Positions 9,316-16,437 of a stretch of 17,042 nt of DNA are shown piece after piece; the stretch's first letter is position 1, and each line of letters begins with the position of its first letter. The stretch comes from Bordetella parapertussis (GTDB lineage: Bacteria; Cyanobacteriota; Cyanobacteriia; PCC-6307; Cyanobiaceae). The stretch spans positions 1 through 17,042 of the forward strand of contig CALPMR020000031.1 of the NCBI GenBank assembly GCA_943324725.2, written 5' to 3'. The notes under the pieces were generated by a model. That model searched no databases. It saw only the letters and a list, made by a program, of their open reading frames with translations, and was not told the origin of the DNA. The translations under genes were made by a program, and so were the position numbers.

Positions 9316-10691
9316 GCGCCACCACCACCCCGGCCATGCCCGAGCGCTGCAGGTTGCTGTTGCGCCGCTGGCGCGGCGAGCTGCAGCTCAGCCCCCGGGA
9401 ACGCAGCCTGCTGGGGCCGGAACTGCAGAGCCTTGATCGCCAGCTGCAGCGGCTGGAGCAGCAACGGGTCCGGGTGGCCGTGTTCGGACGGGTGGGGGTG
9501 GGCAAGTCGAGCCTGCTCAATGCGCTGCTGGGGCAAGAGCACTTCGCCACCGACGTGGCCCATGGCTGCACCCGGCGCCAGCAGGAGCACCCCTGGTCGC
9601 GGCCGATCCGGGGCCTGGCCTCGGTCGATCTGGTCGACACCCCCGGCATCGATGAGATCGCCGCGGCGTCCCGCGCCCGCCTGGCCGCCCGGGTGGCCCT
9701 CGGCGCCGATCTGGTGCTGCTGGTGATTGACAGCGATCTCAGCCAGAGCGAACTGGAAGCCCTGGACTCCCTGCTGGCCAGCGGCAAGCCCCTGCTGCTC
9801 GTGCTCAACCGCTGCGACTGCTGGCCCGCCGCCGAACTTGAGGCCCTCAAGGCCAGCATCCGCCGGCGCCTGCCGGCCGCGGCCCGCCACCTGGAACCCA
9901 TAGCCGTGGCGGCGGCGCCCCGGCGGGCCCAGCTGCTGAGCGATGGACGCGTGCGCAGCCGCCTCGAAGCCGCGCGCATCGAGCCGCTGACGGAGCAGCT
10001 GGATGCGGTCCTGAACCAGCACGGCGAGCGCCTGCTGGCCCTCAATGCCCTGCGGGCCGCCGATCGTTTCAGCCAGGGCCTGCATCAACAGCGCCTGCGC
10101 CAGGGCCGCCGCCAGGCCCAGGGCCTGATCGGCCGCTTTGCCGCCCTCAAGGCCACCGGAGTCGCCGCCAACCCGCTGCTGCTGCTGGATCTGGCGGGCG
10201 GCCTGGCCTGCGACAGCGCCCTGGTGCTGCAGCTCTGCCAGCTCTATGGCCTGCCGATGACCCGCAGCAGCGCCCGCCAGCTGCTGGGGCGGCTCTCAAG
10301 CCAGAACGCCCTGCTCGCCGGAGCCCAGCTGGGCCTGCAGCTTCTGCTCGGCGGCCTGCGCCAGGTGCTGGTGCTGGCCGCCCCTTTCAGCGGTGGCCTC
10401 AGCCTGGCCCCGGCAGCGCCGGTGGCCGTGGCCCAGGCGGCCCTGGCGGTGGTCACCACCCGCCGCACGGGGAGGCTGGCGGCGGCCGAGCTGTTGCGCA
10501 GCACGATGGCGGCCGGTCAACCGGGGGCCCTGCTGGTCCGCCTGGCGGACCAGGATCCGGAAACTCGGCGCTGGCTGGGGGAGTGGCGGCCGCTGAACTC
10601 CAGCAGAGCTGGCCGCGGCCCCCAGGACTCCGCGCCCCTTGGGGCTGGCCCCCTGGGGGCTGGCCCCAAGGCTCCTGGCCTGCTGCCCTGA
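9312..10691 (+). CDS. Era-like P-loop GTPase with hydrophobic C-terminal domain
   Basis: The 459-residue product has a TRAFAC-class G domain: G1 GRVGVGKS (59-66), G3 DTPG (109-112) and G4 NRCD (166-169), where the usual lysine of NKxD is arginine. The region after about 250 is Ala/Leu-rich and partly hydrophobic (LLLLDLAGGLACDSALVLQ, QLLLGGLRQVLVLAAPF), like the membrane-associated YcjF/DUF697 group of cyanobacterial GTPases. The last 30 residues are Gly/Pro-rich and end in repeated PLGAG units. The ATG overlaps the stop of the CNNM gene by 4 bases (ATGA), and nadD starts 8 bases after the stop. The cellular role is unknown. Confidence 0.85.
   Translation: MSATTTPAMPERCRLLLRRWRGELQLSPRERSLLGPELQSLDRQLQRLEQQRVRVAVFGRVGVGKSSLLNALLGQEHFATDVAHGCTRRQQEHPWSRPIRGLASVDLVDTPGIDEIAAASRARLAARVALGADLVLLVIDSDLSQSELEALDSLLASGKPLLLVLNRCDCWPAAELEALKASIRRRLPAAARHLEPIAVAAAPRRAQLLSDGRVRSRLEAARIEPLTEQLDAVLNQHGERLLALNALRAADRFSQGLHQQRLRQGRRQAQGLIGRFAALKATGVAANPLLLLDLAGGLACDSALVLQLCQLYGLPMTRSSARQLLGRLSSQNALLAGAQLGLQLLLGGLRQVLVLAAPFSGGLSLAPAAPVAVAQAALAVVTTRRTGRLAAAELLRSTMAAGQPGALLVRLADQDPETRRWLGEWRPLNSSRAGRGPQDSAPLGAGPLGAGPKAPGLLP
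10637..10671. repeat. GC-rich inverted repeat in the 3' end of the GTPase gene
   Basis: CCTTGGGGC (10637-10645) and GCCCCAAGG (10663-10671) form a perfect 9-base inverted repeat, and the loop itself contains GCCCCC-T-GGGGGC. The segment is also a near-duplicate of GGGGCTGGCCCC. It encodes the PLGAGPLGAG tail and lies 29 bases upstream of the nadD start, so it may affect nadD translation. Confidence 0.8.
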
Positions 10692-10699
10692 GGCTGCCC

Positions 10700-11320
10700 T
10701 TGACGCTCGCCCCCAACCGTGACGCCATCGCCCTGTTCGGCACCAGCGCCGATCCCCCCACCCATGGCCATCGGGCCCTGCTGGAGGGATTGCTGGGCCT
10801 CTATCCCCGGGTGGTCACCTGGGCCAGTGACAACCCGCTCAAGCAACACACCGCCCCCCTGACCCTGCGAACAGCCCTGCTCAAGGCCCTGGTGGAGGCG
10901 ATCGCCGATCCGAGGCTGAGCCTGGAGCAGGAGCTGAGCAGCCCCTGGGCGATCGAAACCCTGGAGCGGGCGCAGCGGCGCTGGCCGCAGGCCGAAGCGG
11001 TGTTCGTGATCGGCAGTGATCTGCTGCCCCAGGTGCTGCGCTGGCGCCGGGCGGCCGAGTGGCTGGCCGATTGCCGGCTGGCCATCGCCCCCCGTCAGGG
11101 CTGGCCGCTGGCTGCAGAGCAGCTGGAGCGGCTGCGGGCACTTGGGGCGCGGCCGGAGCTGCTGGCGTTGCAGATACCCGCCAGCGCCAGTTCCAGGGTG
11201 CGGGCCCGCCTCGATCTGCACCAGGTGCCCGAGGAGCTCTGGCCCCTGCTTCGGCACGATGATCCCTATGGACTCCTGACGCCCCGATGCGCATCGCCCT
11301 CGCCCAACTCAACCCCCTGA
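10700..11320 (+). CDS. nadD: Nicotinate-nucleotide adenylyltransferase
   Basis: NadD joins nicotinate mononucleotide and ATP to form nicotinate adenine dinucleotide, the step before NadE. The 206-residue product shows the nucleotidyltransferase signature FGTSADPPTHGH with the HxGH-type motif (H22, H24), the FVIGSDLLPQVLRWRR region, and the late SSxxR motif in ASSRVRARL (S164, S165, R168). The likely start is TTG 10700, because the frame offers no ATG or GTG between the GTPase stop at 10691 and the conserved domain. The gene runs 34 bases into nadE in another frame. Order and overlap fit the shared pathway. Confidence 0.9.
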   Translation: MTLAPNRDAIALFGTSADPPTHGHRALLEGLLGLYPRVVTWASDNPLKQHTAPLTLRTALLKALVEAIADPRLSLEQELSSPWAIETLERAQRRWPQAEAVFVIGSDLLPQVLRWRRAAEWLADCRLAIAPRQGWPLAAEQLERLRALGARPELLALQIPASASSRVRARLDLHQVPEELWPLLRHDDPYGLLTPRCASPSPNSTP

Positions 11321-13152
11321 TCGGCGATCTGGAGGGCAATGGGGCGCGGATTCTGGCCGCCTGCATCCGGGCCGCTCAGGCCGGTGCCGATCTGGTCCTG
11401 ACGCCGGAACTGTCGCTGTGGGGCTATCCACCGCGGGATCTGCTGCTGAGGCCGGCCCTGGTGCAGCAACAACAACCGCAGCTCGAGCGGCTGGCCCGCT
11501 CCCTGCCGCCTGGGATTGGGGTGCTGGTGGGCATGGCCGATCCGGTGCCGGGCACGCAGCAGACCCCCGAGCTCTGGAATGCCTTGGCCCTGGTGCGGGA
11601 TGGCGCCTGGCAGGTGGTGGCCCATAAGCGGCTGCTGCCCAGCTACGACGTGTTTGATGAGACGCGCTACTTCCTGCCGGGGCAAGGTGGGGCCGTACTG
11701 GACTGGAACCAGGGCGATCGGCTGTGGCGGCTGGGTCTGAGCATCTGCGAAGACCTGTGGGTGGAGCAGGAGCTGCAGCAGCAGCGCCTGGCGGGGGTGG
11801 ATCCGATCGCTGAGCTGGCGGCGTCGGGGGTCGATCTGCTGCTCAATCTCTCGGCCTCCCCCTATGGCCGCGGCAAGCTGCAGCTGCGGCATCAGTTGGC
11901 CGCCAGGGCCGCCGCCAGGGTGGCCGCCCCGGTGCTCTATGTGAACCAGGTGGGCGGCAACGACGAGCTGGTGTTCGATGGCGCCAGCTTCATCGTCGCT
12001 GGCGATGGCCAACCCCTCTGGCAGGGAGCCTGCGGCCGCGAACAGCTGGCGATCTGGGATACGGAGCAGCCGAACCTGGGCTGCATGGAGCTGGGACCTG
12101 AACCCACAGCCCAGGTGAGCAGCCCAGGCTCAACGGCTGAGCGGAACAGCGACATCGCAGGCCGTAAGGCGGAGACAGCCGCGCGGGGGACCGGTACCGC
12201 CGGAGTGCAAGCCGCTGGCGGGGAAATGGCAACGAGCGCTGCCGAGTCGCTGGTCGCAGCGGCGATCGTGGTAGCGGGCGAACCGGAGCAGATGCTGCGG
12301 GCCCTGGTGCTGGGAGTGCGGGATTACGCCCGCAAATGCGGCTTCGGCGGTGCCCTGCTGGGCCTGAGCGGCGGCATCGATTCAGCCCTGGTGGCGTTGA
12401 TCGCCAGCGCCGCCCTTGGTGCCAGGAACGTGACGGCGCTGCGGATGCCCTCGCCCTGGAGTTCCCAGGGTTCCCTTGACGATGCCCAGGCCCTGGCCGA
12501 TCGCCTCGATCTGGGGCTTCACACCGTGCCGATCGAGGACCTGATGCAGGCCTTCGATCGGGCCCTCACTCCGGCGCTGGGGGCTGCGCCAACCGGAGTG
12601 ACGGCCGAGAATCTGCAATCGCGCATCCGCGGCACCCTGCTGATGGCGATGGCCAACCAGCAAGGGAAGCTGCTGCTCTCCACCGGCAACAAATCGGAGC
12701 TGGCCGTGGGCTACTGCACCCTCTACGGCGACATGAACGGCGGGCTGGCGGTGATCGGCGATCTCTACAAGACAACCGTCTTTGGGCTCTGCGACTGGAT
12801 CGACAGTGCCGAATCCGAGCCTTGCCGAGCCGAACTGGGATTGCCGGCAGAAGGAGAGCTGATCGGAGCCGCCATCCGCCACAAACCCCCCAGCGCCGAG
12901 CTGCGGCCCGAACAGAAAGACAGTGATTCGCTGCCCGATTACAACGTGCTTGATCCGCTGCTGAAGTCGTATATCGAAGGGCTGGCCAGCCCGGAACATC
13001 TGATCGCCAGCGGCAGCGACCCGGAGCTGGCCCAGCGGGTGTACCAACTGCTGCGCCGCTCCGAATTCAAGCGCCGTCAGGCGGCACCGGTGCTCAAGGT
13101 GAGCAGCCGCTCCTTCGGCGGGGGCTGGCGGATGCCGATTGCGGCGGCCTGA
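11287..13152 (+). CDS. nadE: Glutamine-dependent NAD synthetase
   Basis: NadE converts nicotinate adenine dinucleotide to NAD, using ammonia released from glutamine. The 621-residue product has a nitrilase-type glutaminase domain with the Glu-Lys-Cys triad: E41 in TPELSLWGYPP, K114 in VAHKRLLPSYD, and C154 in GLSICEDLW. The synthetase domain follows with the PP-loop LSGGIDSALVA (360-370), STGNKSELAVGYCTLYGDM, and KPPSAELRPEQKDSDSLPDY. Between the domains (about 258-325) lies a low-complexity Ala/Gly/Thr-rich stretch, longer than I would expect for this linker. ATG 11287 gives the family start MRIALAQLNPLIGDLEGN. The gene overlaps nadD by 34 bases. Confidence 0.97.
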   Translation: MRIALAQLNPLIGDLEGNGARILAACIRAAQAGADLVLTPELSLWGYPPRDLLLRPALVQQQQPQLERLARSLPPGIGVLVGMADPVPGTQQTPELWNALALVRDGAWQVVAHKRLLPSYDVFDETRYFLPGQGGAVLDWNQGDRLWRLGLSICEDLWVEQELQQQRLAGVDPIAELAASGVDLLLNLSASPYGRGKLQLRHQLAARAAARVAAPVLYVNQVGGNDELVFDGASFIVAGDGQPLWQGACGREQLAIWDTEQPNLGCMELGPEPTAQVSSPGSTAERNSDIAGRKAETAARGTGTAGVQAAGGEMATSAAESLVAAAIVVAGEPEQMLRALVLGVRDYARKCGFGGALLGLSGGIDSALVALIASAALGARNVTALRMPSPWSSQGSLDDAQALADRLDLGLHTVPIEDLMQAFDRALTPALGAAPTGVTAENLQSRIRGTLLMAMANQQGKLLLSTGNKSELAVGYCTLYGDMNGGLAVIGDLYKTTVFGLCDWIDSAESEPCRAELGLPAEGELIGAAIRHKPPSAELRPEQKDSDSLPDYNVLDPLLKSYIEGLASPEHLIASGSDPELAQRVYQLLRRSEFKRRQAAPVLKVSSRSFGGGWRMPIAAA

Positions 13153-13203
13153 ATCCCTGGCGGCGCCTAGGGTTGGCTGCCGCGCTCCAGCTCCCTTCCG
13201 GTC

Positions 13204-14355
13204 ATGGCAGTTATGGGCCAGAGCACACCCCTGGCATCCCCCATGGCCAGCATCGGGGTTCCCAGCGAGATCAAACGCGACGAACAGCGGGTCGCCCTCA
13301 CCCCCGATGGGGTGCGGGAGCTCGTCTCCCAGGGCATGGAGGTGCGGATCCAGGCGGGGGCGGGCCTCGGAGCCGGCATCCGCGACGACGACTACCGGGT
13401 CTGCGGCGCCCGCATCGTCGATCGCCAGGAAGCCTGGGCCTGCCATCTGGTGGTGAAGGTGAAGGAACCCCAACCCGAGGAGTTCGACTTTCTGCGCCCC
13501 GATCTGGTGCTGTTCACCTATCTGCACCTGGCCGCCTATCCCGAGGTGGGACGGGCGCTGCTGGAGGCGGGCACGACAGCCCTGGCCTACGAAACGGTGC
13601 AACTGGAGGATGGCAGCCTGCCCTTGCTGGCACCGATGAGCGAGGTGGCCGGCCGTCTTGCGGCCCAGGTGGGAGCCCATCTGCTGGAGAAACCCCACGG
13701 CGGCCGCGGCGTGCTGATGGGGGGCTGCACCGGCGTGCGGCCGGCCCGGGTGGTGGTGCTGGGGGCCGGCACCGTCGGCTGGAATGCGGCCCGCATCGCC
13801 GCCGCCATGGATGCGGAGGTGTTCCTGCTGGATCGCTCCCCCCAGCGCCTGCGCGGGCTGGAATCGGATCGTCGCGGCCGCATGACGAGCCTGGTCAGCA
13901 GCCGCGGCCTGATCGAACGGCTGGTGCCGGAGGCCGATCTGCTGATCGGCGCGGTGCTGCTGCCTGGCGGCCGGGCGCCGGTGCTGGTGGAGGAGGCCCT
14001 GGTGCAGCGCATGCGACCGGGCTCGGTGATCGTCGATGTGGCGATCGATCAGGGGGGCTGCATCGCCACCAGCCGCGAGACGACCCACACCGATCCGGTC
14101 GTGACCATCCATGGTGTGCAGCACTACGCCGTGGGCAACATGCCCGGCGCCGTGCCCTTCACCTCCACCGAGGCCCTGGTGAGCGTCACCCTGCCCTACA
14201 TCGTCGGCATGGCTGGCCGCGGCCTGATCGAAGCCGTCACCGACCGGCCGGAACTGCTCTCCGGGCTCAACACGGTGGACGGCTCGGTCTGCCATCCGGG
14301 GGTGGCCAAGGCGCTGGGGGTGGCACCCAGGCATCCGATGGCCTGCCTGCGCTGA
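13204..14355 (+). CDS. ald: Alanine dehydrogenase
   Basis: Alanine dehydrogenase interconverts alanine with pyruvate and ammonia, using NAD. The product shows the family start IGVPSEIKRDEQRVALTP, the substrate-binding lysine segment VVKVKEPQP (K85/K87), the catalytic histidine in YLHLAAY (H108), the NAD-binding loop GAGTVGWNAARIA, the aspartate in DVAIDQGG, and the late GNMPGAVPFTST. ATG 13204 gives 383 residues; ATG 13243 gives 370, which matches the family length and puts the histidine at 95, close to the Bacillus position. The later start may therefore be the true one. The gene lies 51 bases after nadE, so readthrough from the NAD genes is likely. Confidence 0.95.
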   Translation: MAVMGQSTPLASPMASIGVPSEIKRDEQRVALTPDGVRELVSQGMEVRIQAGAGLGAGIRDDDYRVCGARIVDRQEAWACHLVVKVKEPQPEEFDFLRPDLVLFTYLHLAAYPEVGRALLEAGTTALAYETVQLEDGSLPLLAPMSEVAGRLAAQVGAHLLEKPHGGRGVLMGGCTGVRPARVVVLGAGTVGWNAARIAAAMDAEVFLLDRSPQRLRGLESDRRGRMTSLVSSRGLIERLVPEADLLIGAVLLPGGRAPVLVEEALVQRMRPGSVIVDVAIDQGGCIATSRETTHTDPVVTIHGVQHYAVGNMPGAVPFTSTEALVSVTLPYIVGMAGRGLIEAVTDRPELLSGLNTVDGSVCHPGVAKALGVAPRHPMACLR

Positions 14356-14451
14356 GCCCTGAGGCCCCTGCCGCTCACCGCACAACGCCGTGGCGAAGGC
14401 CAACAAGCGCCCAAGGACCAAGCGCCGATCGAGCAACGCCAGCCACTCGCT

Positions 14452-14467
14452 CGCTTGCAGGCAAGCG
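14452..14467. terminator. Hairpin between convergent ald and DUF3326 genes
   Basis: CGCTTGC (14452-14458) and GCAAGCG (14461-14467) form a perfect inverted repeat around AG. In RNA that makes about six pairs with a 4-base loop. It lies in the 173-base gap between convergent stops, where a two-way terminator is expected, but it has no T-run on either side. Confidence 0.3.
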
Positions 14468-14496
14468 CTGCGGGAGGCCTGGCCCGGACCGCCACC

Positions 14497-14520
14497 GCGA
14501 CAGCGACCGCGACAGCGACC
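14497..14520. repeat. Two tandem copies of a 12-base unit
   Basis: GCGACAGCGACC occurs at 14497-14508 and again at 14509-14520. It lies in the short gap between ald and the DUF3326 gene, 8 bases before the DUF3326 stop codon. It is probably simple slippage; I see no function. Confidence 0.85.
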
Positions 14521-14528
14521 CTGAACGC

Positions 14529-15629
14529 TCAGACCAGCGGCCGCAGCGGCCGCCGCAGGGCCGCCGGATCGAGCCCCTCGCGCAGGGCCAGCACCAGGCC
14601 GGCGGCCTCGGCGTAGCTGGCTGCCGGCAGCACCTCCAGGCCCAGGGCCACCGCCGACACCTCCAGCACACAGGGGTTCTGCACCGCGATCACGGGGGTG
14701 CCCCGTTCGGCGCAGGCCAGCACGGCTTCGCCGCCAAGGGCGCCGGCCGGCGCCACCACGGCGCCGAGAGCTGACGCCGTCAGCAGCAGGTTCCCATTCA
14801 GCGGCGGAACAGCCCCACGCCCCAGCGCCCCAGCGGAGGCGGGCGATGGGGCGGCAGCCAGCACCACCAGATCGGGGGCCCGGCTCAATCCCACCAGCAC
14901 GCAGGGCAGAAAGGTGTGGCCCAACTCCTCCGCCGCCGCCCTGGGATCGAGATCCGGATCCAGGGGCAAGGGCGCCAGGGCCGGCGCATGGGCACAGGGG
15001 ATGCCCAGGTGCTGCACCAGCAGATGGCTGATCACCGCCTCGGCTCCCGCCAGCGCATCCACCCCGTCGCCATGGCGATAGGCAGCCAGGGCCTCGCTGC
15101 CGGGATCTTCGGGGAAGCGAGCCACCACGGCGATGGCGGTGGCGCCCGCTGCCAGCAGCTGCTCACCGGCACGCAGCAGGGAATCGGGGCGCTCCAGGGT
15201 GCCCCAGCTGGCACCGCTCGGCCCCAGGCTCAGGCCCACCCCGAGCGGCTCATCGCTGGTGATCACCGGCCCGATCGCCAGGCCCAGGGTGGCGCGGCAG
15301 GCCTCGGCAGCCTGAATCTGACGCTGGCGCAGCTCCGGTTCGATGCCCGCATCCAGCAGCAGGCCGACGCGCCGAGCGGCCACCGGTGCCAGGGCCAGCT
15401 CTCCCGCCGCGAAGCGGTCCAGGGCCCAGCCCTCCACGTACTGGATGCGGCGATCACTCCAGTACAGAGCGGCGCCATTCATCACATTGGGATGGGTGAT
15501 CAGGCAGCCGCTGGCCGCCGCCAGCAACCGAGCCGCCGGCAGACCATCACCGGCATAGCCACCCAGGGCGCAGCCCACACCGGTGGGGATCACCAGCAGG
15601 GTGGGCAGGGGTGGCGGACAAGGGCTCAC
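14529..15629 (-). CDS. DUF3326 family protein
   Basis: The 366-residue product matches the cyanobacterial DUF3326 family, whose function is unknown. Characteristic segments are TLLVIPTGVGCALGGYAGDG (near the N-terminus), CLITHPNVMNGAALYW, the RRIQYVEGWALDRFAAG run, and LVGLSRAPDLVVLAA near residue 270. It has a long glycine- and alanine-rich C-terminal half with TPVIAVQNPCVLEV. No membrane helix or known catalytic motif is clear. The start is GTG 15629, which overlaps the stop of the small upstream gene by 4 bases (GTGA). The coupling to a ferredoxin gene two positions upstream hints at a redox-linked task, which is inference only. Confidence 0.88.
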   Translation of the reverse strand: MSPCPPPLPTLLVIPTGVGCALGGYAGDGLPAARLLAAASGCLITHPNVMNGAALYWSDRRIQYVEGWALDRFAAGELALAPVAARRVGLLLDAGIEPELRQRQIQAAEACRATLGLAIGPVITSDEPLGVGLSLGPSGASWGTLERPDSLLRAGEQLLAAGATAIAVVARFPEDPGSEALAAYRHGDGVDALAGAEAVISHLLVQHLGIPCAHAPALAPLPLDPDLDPRAAAEELGHTFLPCVLVGLSRAPDLVVLAAAPSPASAGALGRGAVPPLNGNLLLTASALGAVVAPAGALGGEAVLACAERGTPVIAVQNPCVLEVSAVALGLEVLPAASYAEAAGLVLALREGLDPAALRRPLRPLV

Positions 15630-16015
15630 GTTCCCGGGGATGCCGTGGTGGGCCGATCGGGCCTGAAAGCTGGTGCCACATGCCTGATGGCAACGTTTCC
15701 TGCTGCAGGCACTCCAGGCCCAGGGGCCTGGAGTGCGTCGACACCGCACGCGGGCAGACCGTTGGCCTGGGTGCCAAGCGCGAGCGCCGGCTTCCCCAGC
15801 CCCTGTCCGGCCGCCTGTGCCACATGGTGCCCCACCAGCAAGACCGCCTCAATCCGCAGGCCCCGCTCCGCTTCGGCGGCGGTGATCGCCCAACGCAACA
15901 GCTGAACCCCGGGCCCCGCCTGCTGCTGGGCCCGAGCCAGCAGCGCGGGCTTCAGCTGGGGCAACAGCGGCCCCGGCTGCGGCTGAAACCAGGCCTGCAG
16001 CGGCTCCAGCCTCAC
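15626..16015 (-). CDS. Small unknown protein between ferredoxin and DUF3326
   Basis: I do not recognise this 129-residue product. It has two parts. Residues about 1-50 (VRLEPLQAWFQPQPGPLLPQ to RIEAVLLV) look like a compact folded unit, with an Ala/Leu helix region LLRWAITAAEAERG. The rest is rich in Gly, Ala and Pro with no visible motif and may be a poorly conserved extension. The GTG start (16015) overlaps the ferredoxin stop by 4 bases and the TGA stop overlaps the DUF3326 GTG start by 4 bases; these two overlaps are the main support for the gene. A 28-base perfect hairpin lies in its 3' half. Confidence 0.7.
   Translation of the reverse strand: MRLEPLQAWFQPQPGPLLPQLKPALLARAQQQAGPGVQLLRWAITAAEAERGLRIEAVLLVGHHVAQAAGQGLGKPALALGTQANGLPACGVDALQAPGPGVPAAGNVAIRHVAPAFRPDRPTTASPGT
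15709..15736. repeat. Perfect 12-base inverted repeat with a 4-base loop
   Basis: GCACTCCAGGCC (15709-15720) pairs exactly with GGCCTGGAGTGC (15725-15736) around CAGG; the C and G of the loop can add a thirteenth pair. It lies inside the small unknown gene, about 80 bases upstream of the DUF3326 start. No T-run follows. In the minus-strand transcript it would be a very stable hairpin that could slow ribosomes, mark a cleavage site or separate expression of the genes on either side. Confidence 0.9.
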
Positions 16016-16365
16016 TTCTGGTATTGGCCGAACTGAGCTTCGTAGAGGGCGTCCTCCTGGCCGGCCAGCAGCTCGAGATCGCTGCGGGGATAAGACACGC
16101 ACAGCAGCGCATAGCCCTGCTCCCGAAGCTCCGCCCTGACGCCCATCGCATCGGGCTGGTGCACCGTGCCGTTCACCAGTTTCGCCGCGCAGGTGGTGCA
16201 CACGCCCGAGCAGCAGGAACTGGGCAACGGCACCCCCGCCGCCTCAGCCGCAGCCAGCACGGTCTGGTCGGGGCGGCAGGGGAAGGCGTGGCTGGTGCCC
16301 TTGAGGCTGGCCGTGATCAAAAAAGTGGGGGTTTCAGTCACCGGGTTGCCTTTGTTGGGCTCCAT
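16012..16365 (-). CDS. Plant-type [2Fe-2S] ferredoxin
   Basis: This is a small soluble electron carrier. The 117-residue product (from ATG 16365) carries the four cluster ligands: C51, C56 and C59 in SSCCSGVCTTCAAK (C-x4-C-x2-C) and C89 in ALLCVSYP. The beta-grasp fold is indicated by TFLITASLKGTSHAFPC, DQTVLAAAEAAGVPLP and the C-terminal EDALYEAQFGQYQK. It is not the main photosynthetic ferredoxin, whose cluster loop usually reads CRAGACSTC. A GTG at 16341 (VTETPTFLITA) gives 109 residues, closer to the usual family start, and is a real alternative. Its stop overlaps the next GTG by 4 bases. Confidence 0.94.
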   Translation of the reverse strand: MEPNKGNPVTETPTFLITASLKGTSHAFPCRPDQTVLAAAEAAGVPLPSSCCSGVCTTCAAKLVNGTVHQPDAMGVRAELREQGYALLCVSYPRSDLELLAGQEDALYEAQFGQYQK

Positions 16366-16399
16366 CCTCTCCGAACGCGGCAAGCCGTTGGTTACCTGG

Positions 16400-16434
16400 G
16401 AGCTTCGCCAGGGCATGCCAACAGCCCGAAGCTC
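16400..16434 (-). promoter_or_regulatory. Inverted repeat between the partial gene and the ferredoxin gene
   Basis: GAGCTTCG (16400-16407) and CGAAGCTC (16427-16434) are a perfect 8-base inverted repeat; inside, GGC and GCC can add pairs. It begins 3 bases after the upstream stop codon and lies 35 bases before the ferredoxin ATG. It may end the upstream transcript, lacking a T-run, or control the ferredoxin operon as an operator or leader hairpin. Confidence 0.4.
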
Positions 16435-16437
16435 GTT

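Noticed and set aside
12382..14436. Very long minus-strand open frame opposite nadE and ald
   Set aside because: It spans two well-supported genes and their gap, and its composition (His, Gln, Gly, Ala) is typical of antisense frames in high-GC DNA.
14497..14520. Two 12-base repeats as a small CRISPR or satellite array
   Set aside because: There are only two adjacent copies without spacers; slippage is enough.
13173..14774. Long plus-strand frame overlapping ald and the DUF3326 3' end
   Set aside because: It is out of frame with ald, Gly/Arg/Pro-rich and lacks any motif.
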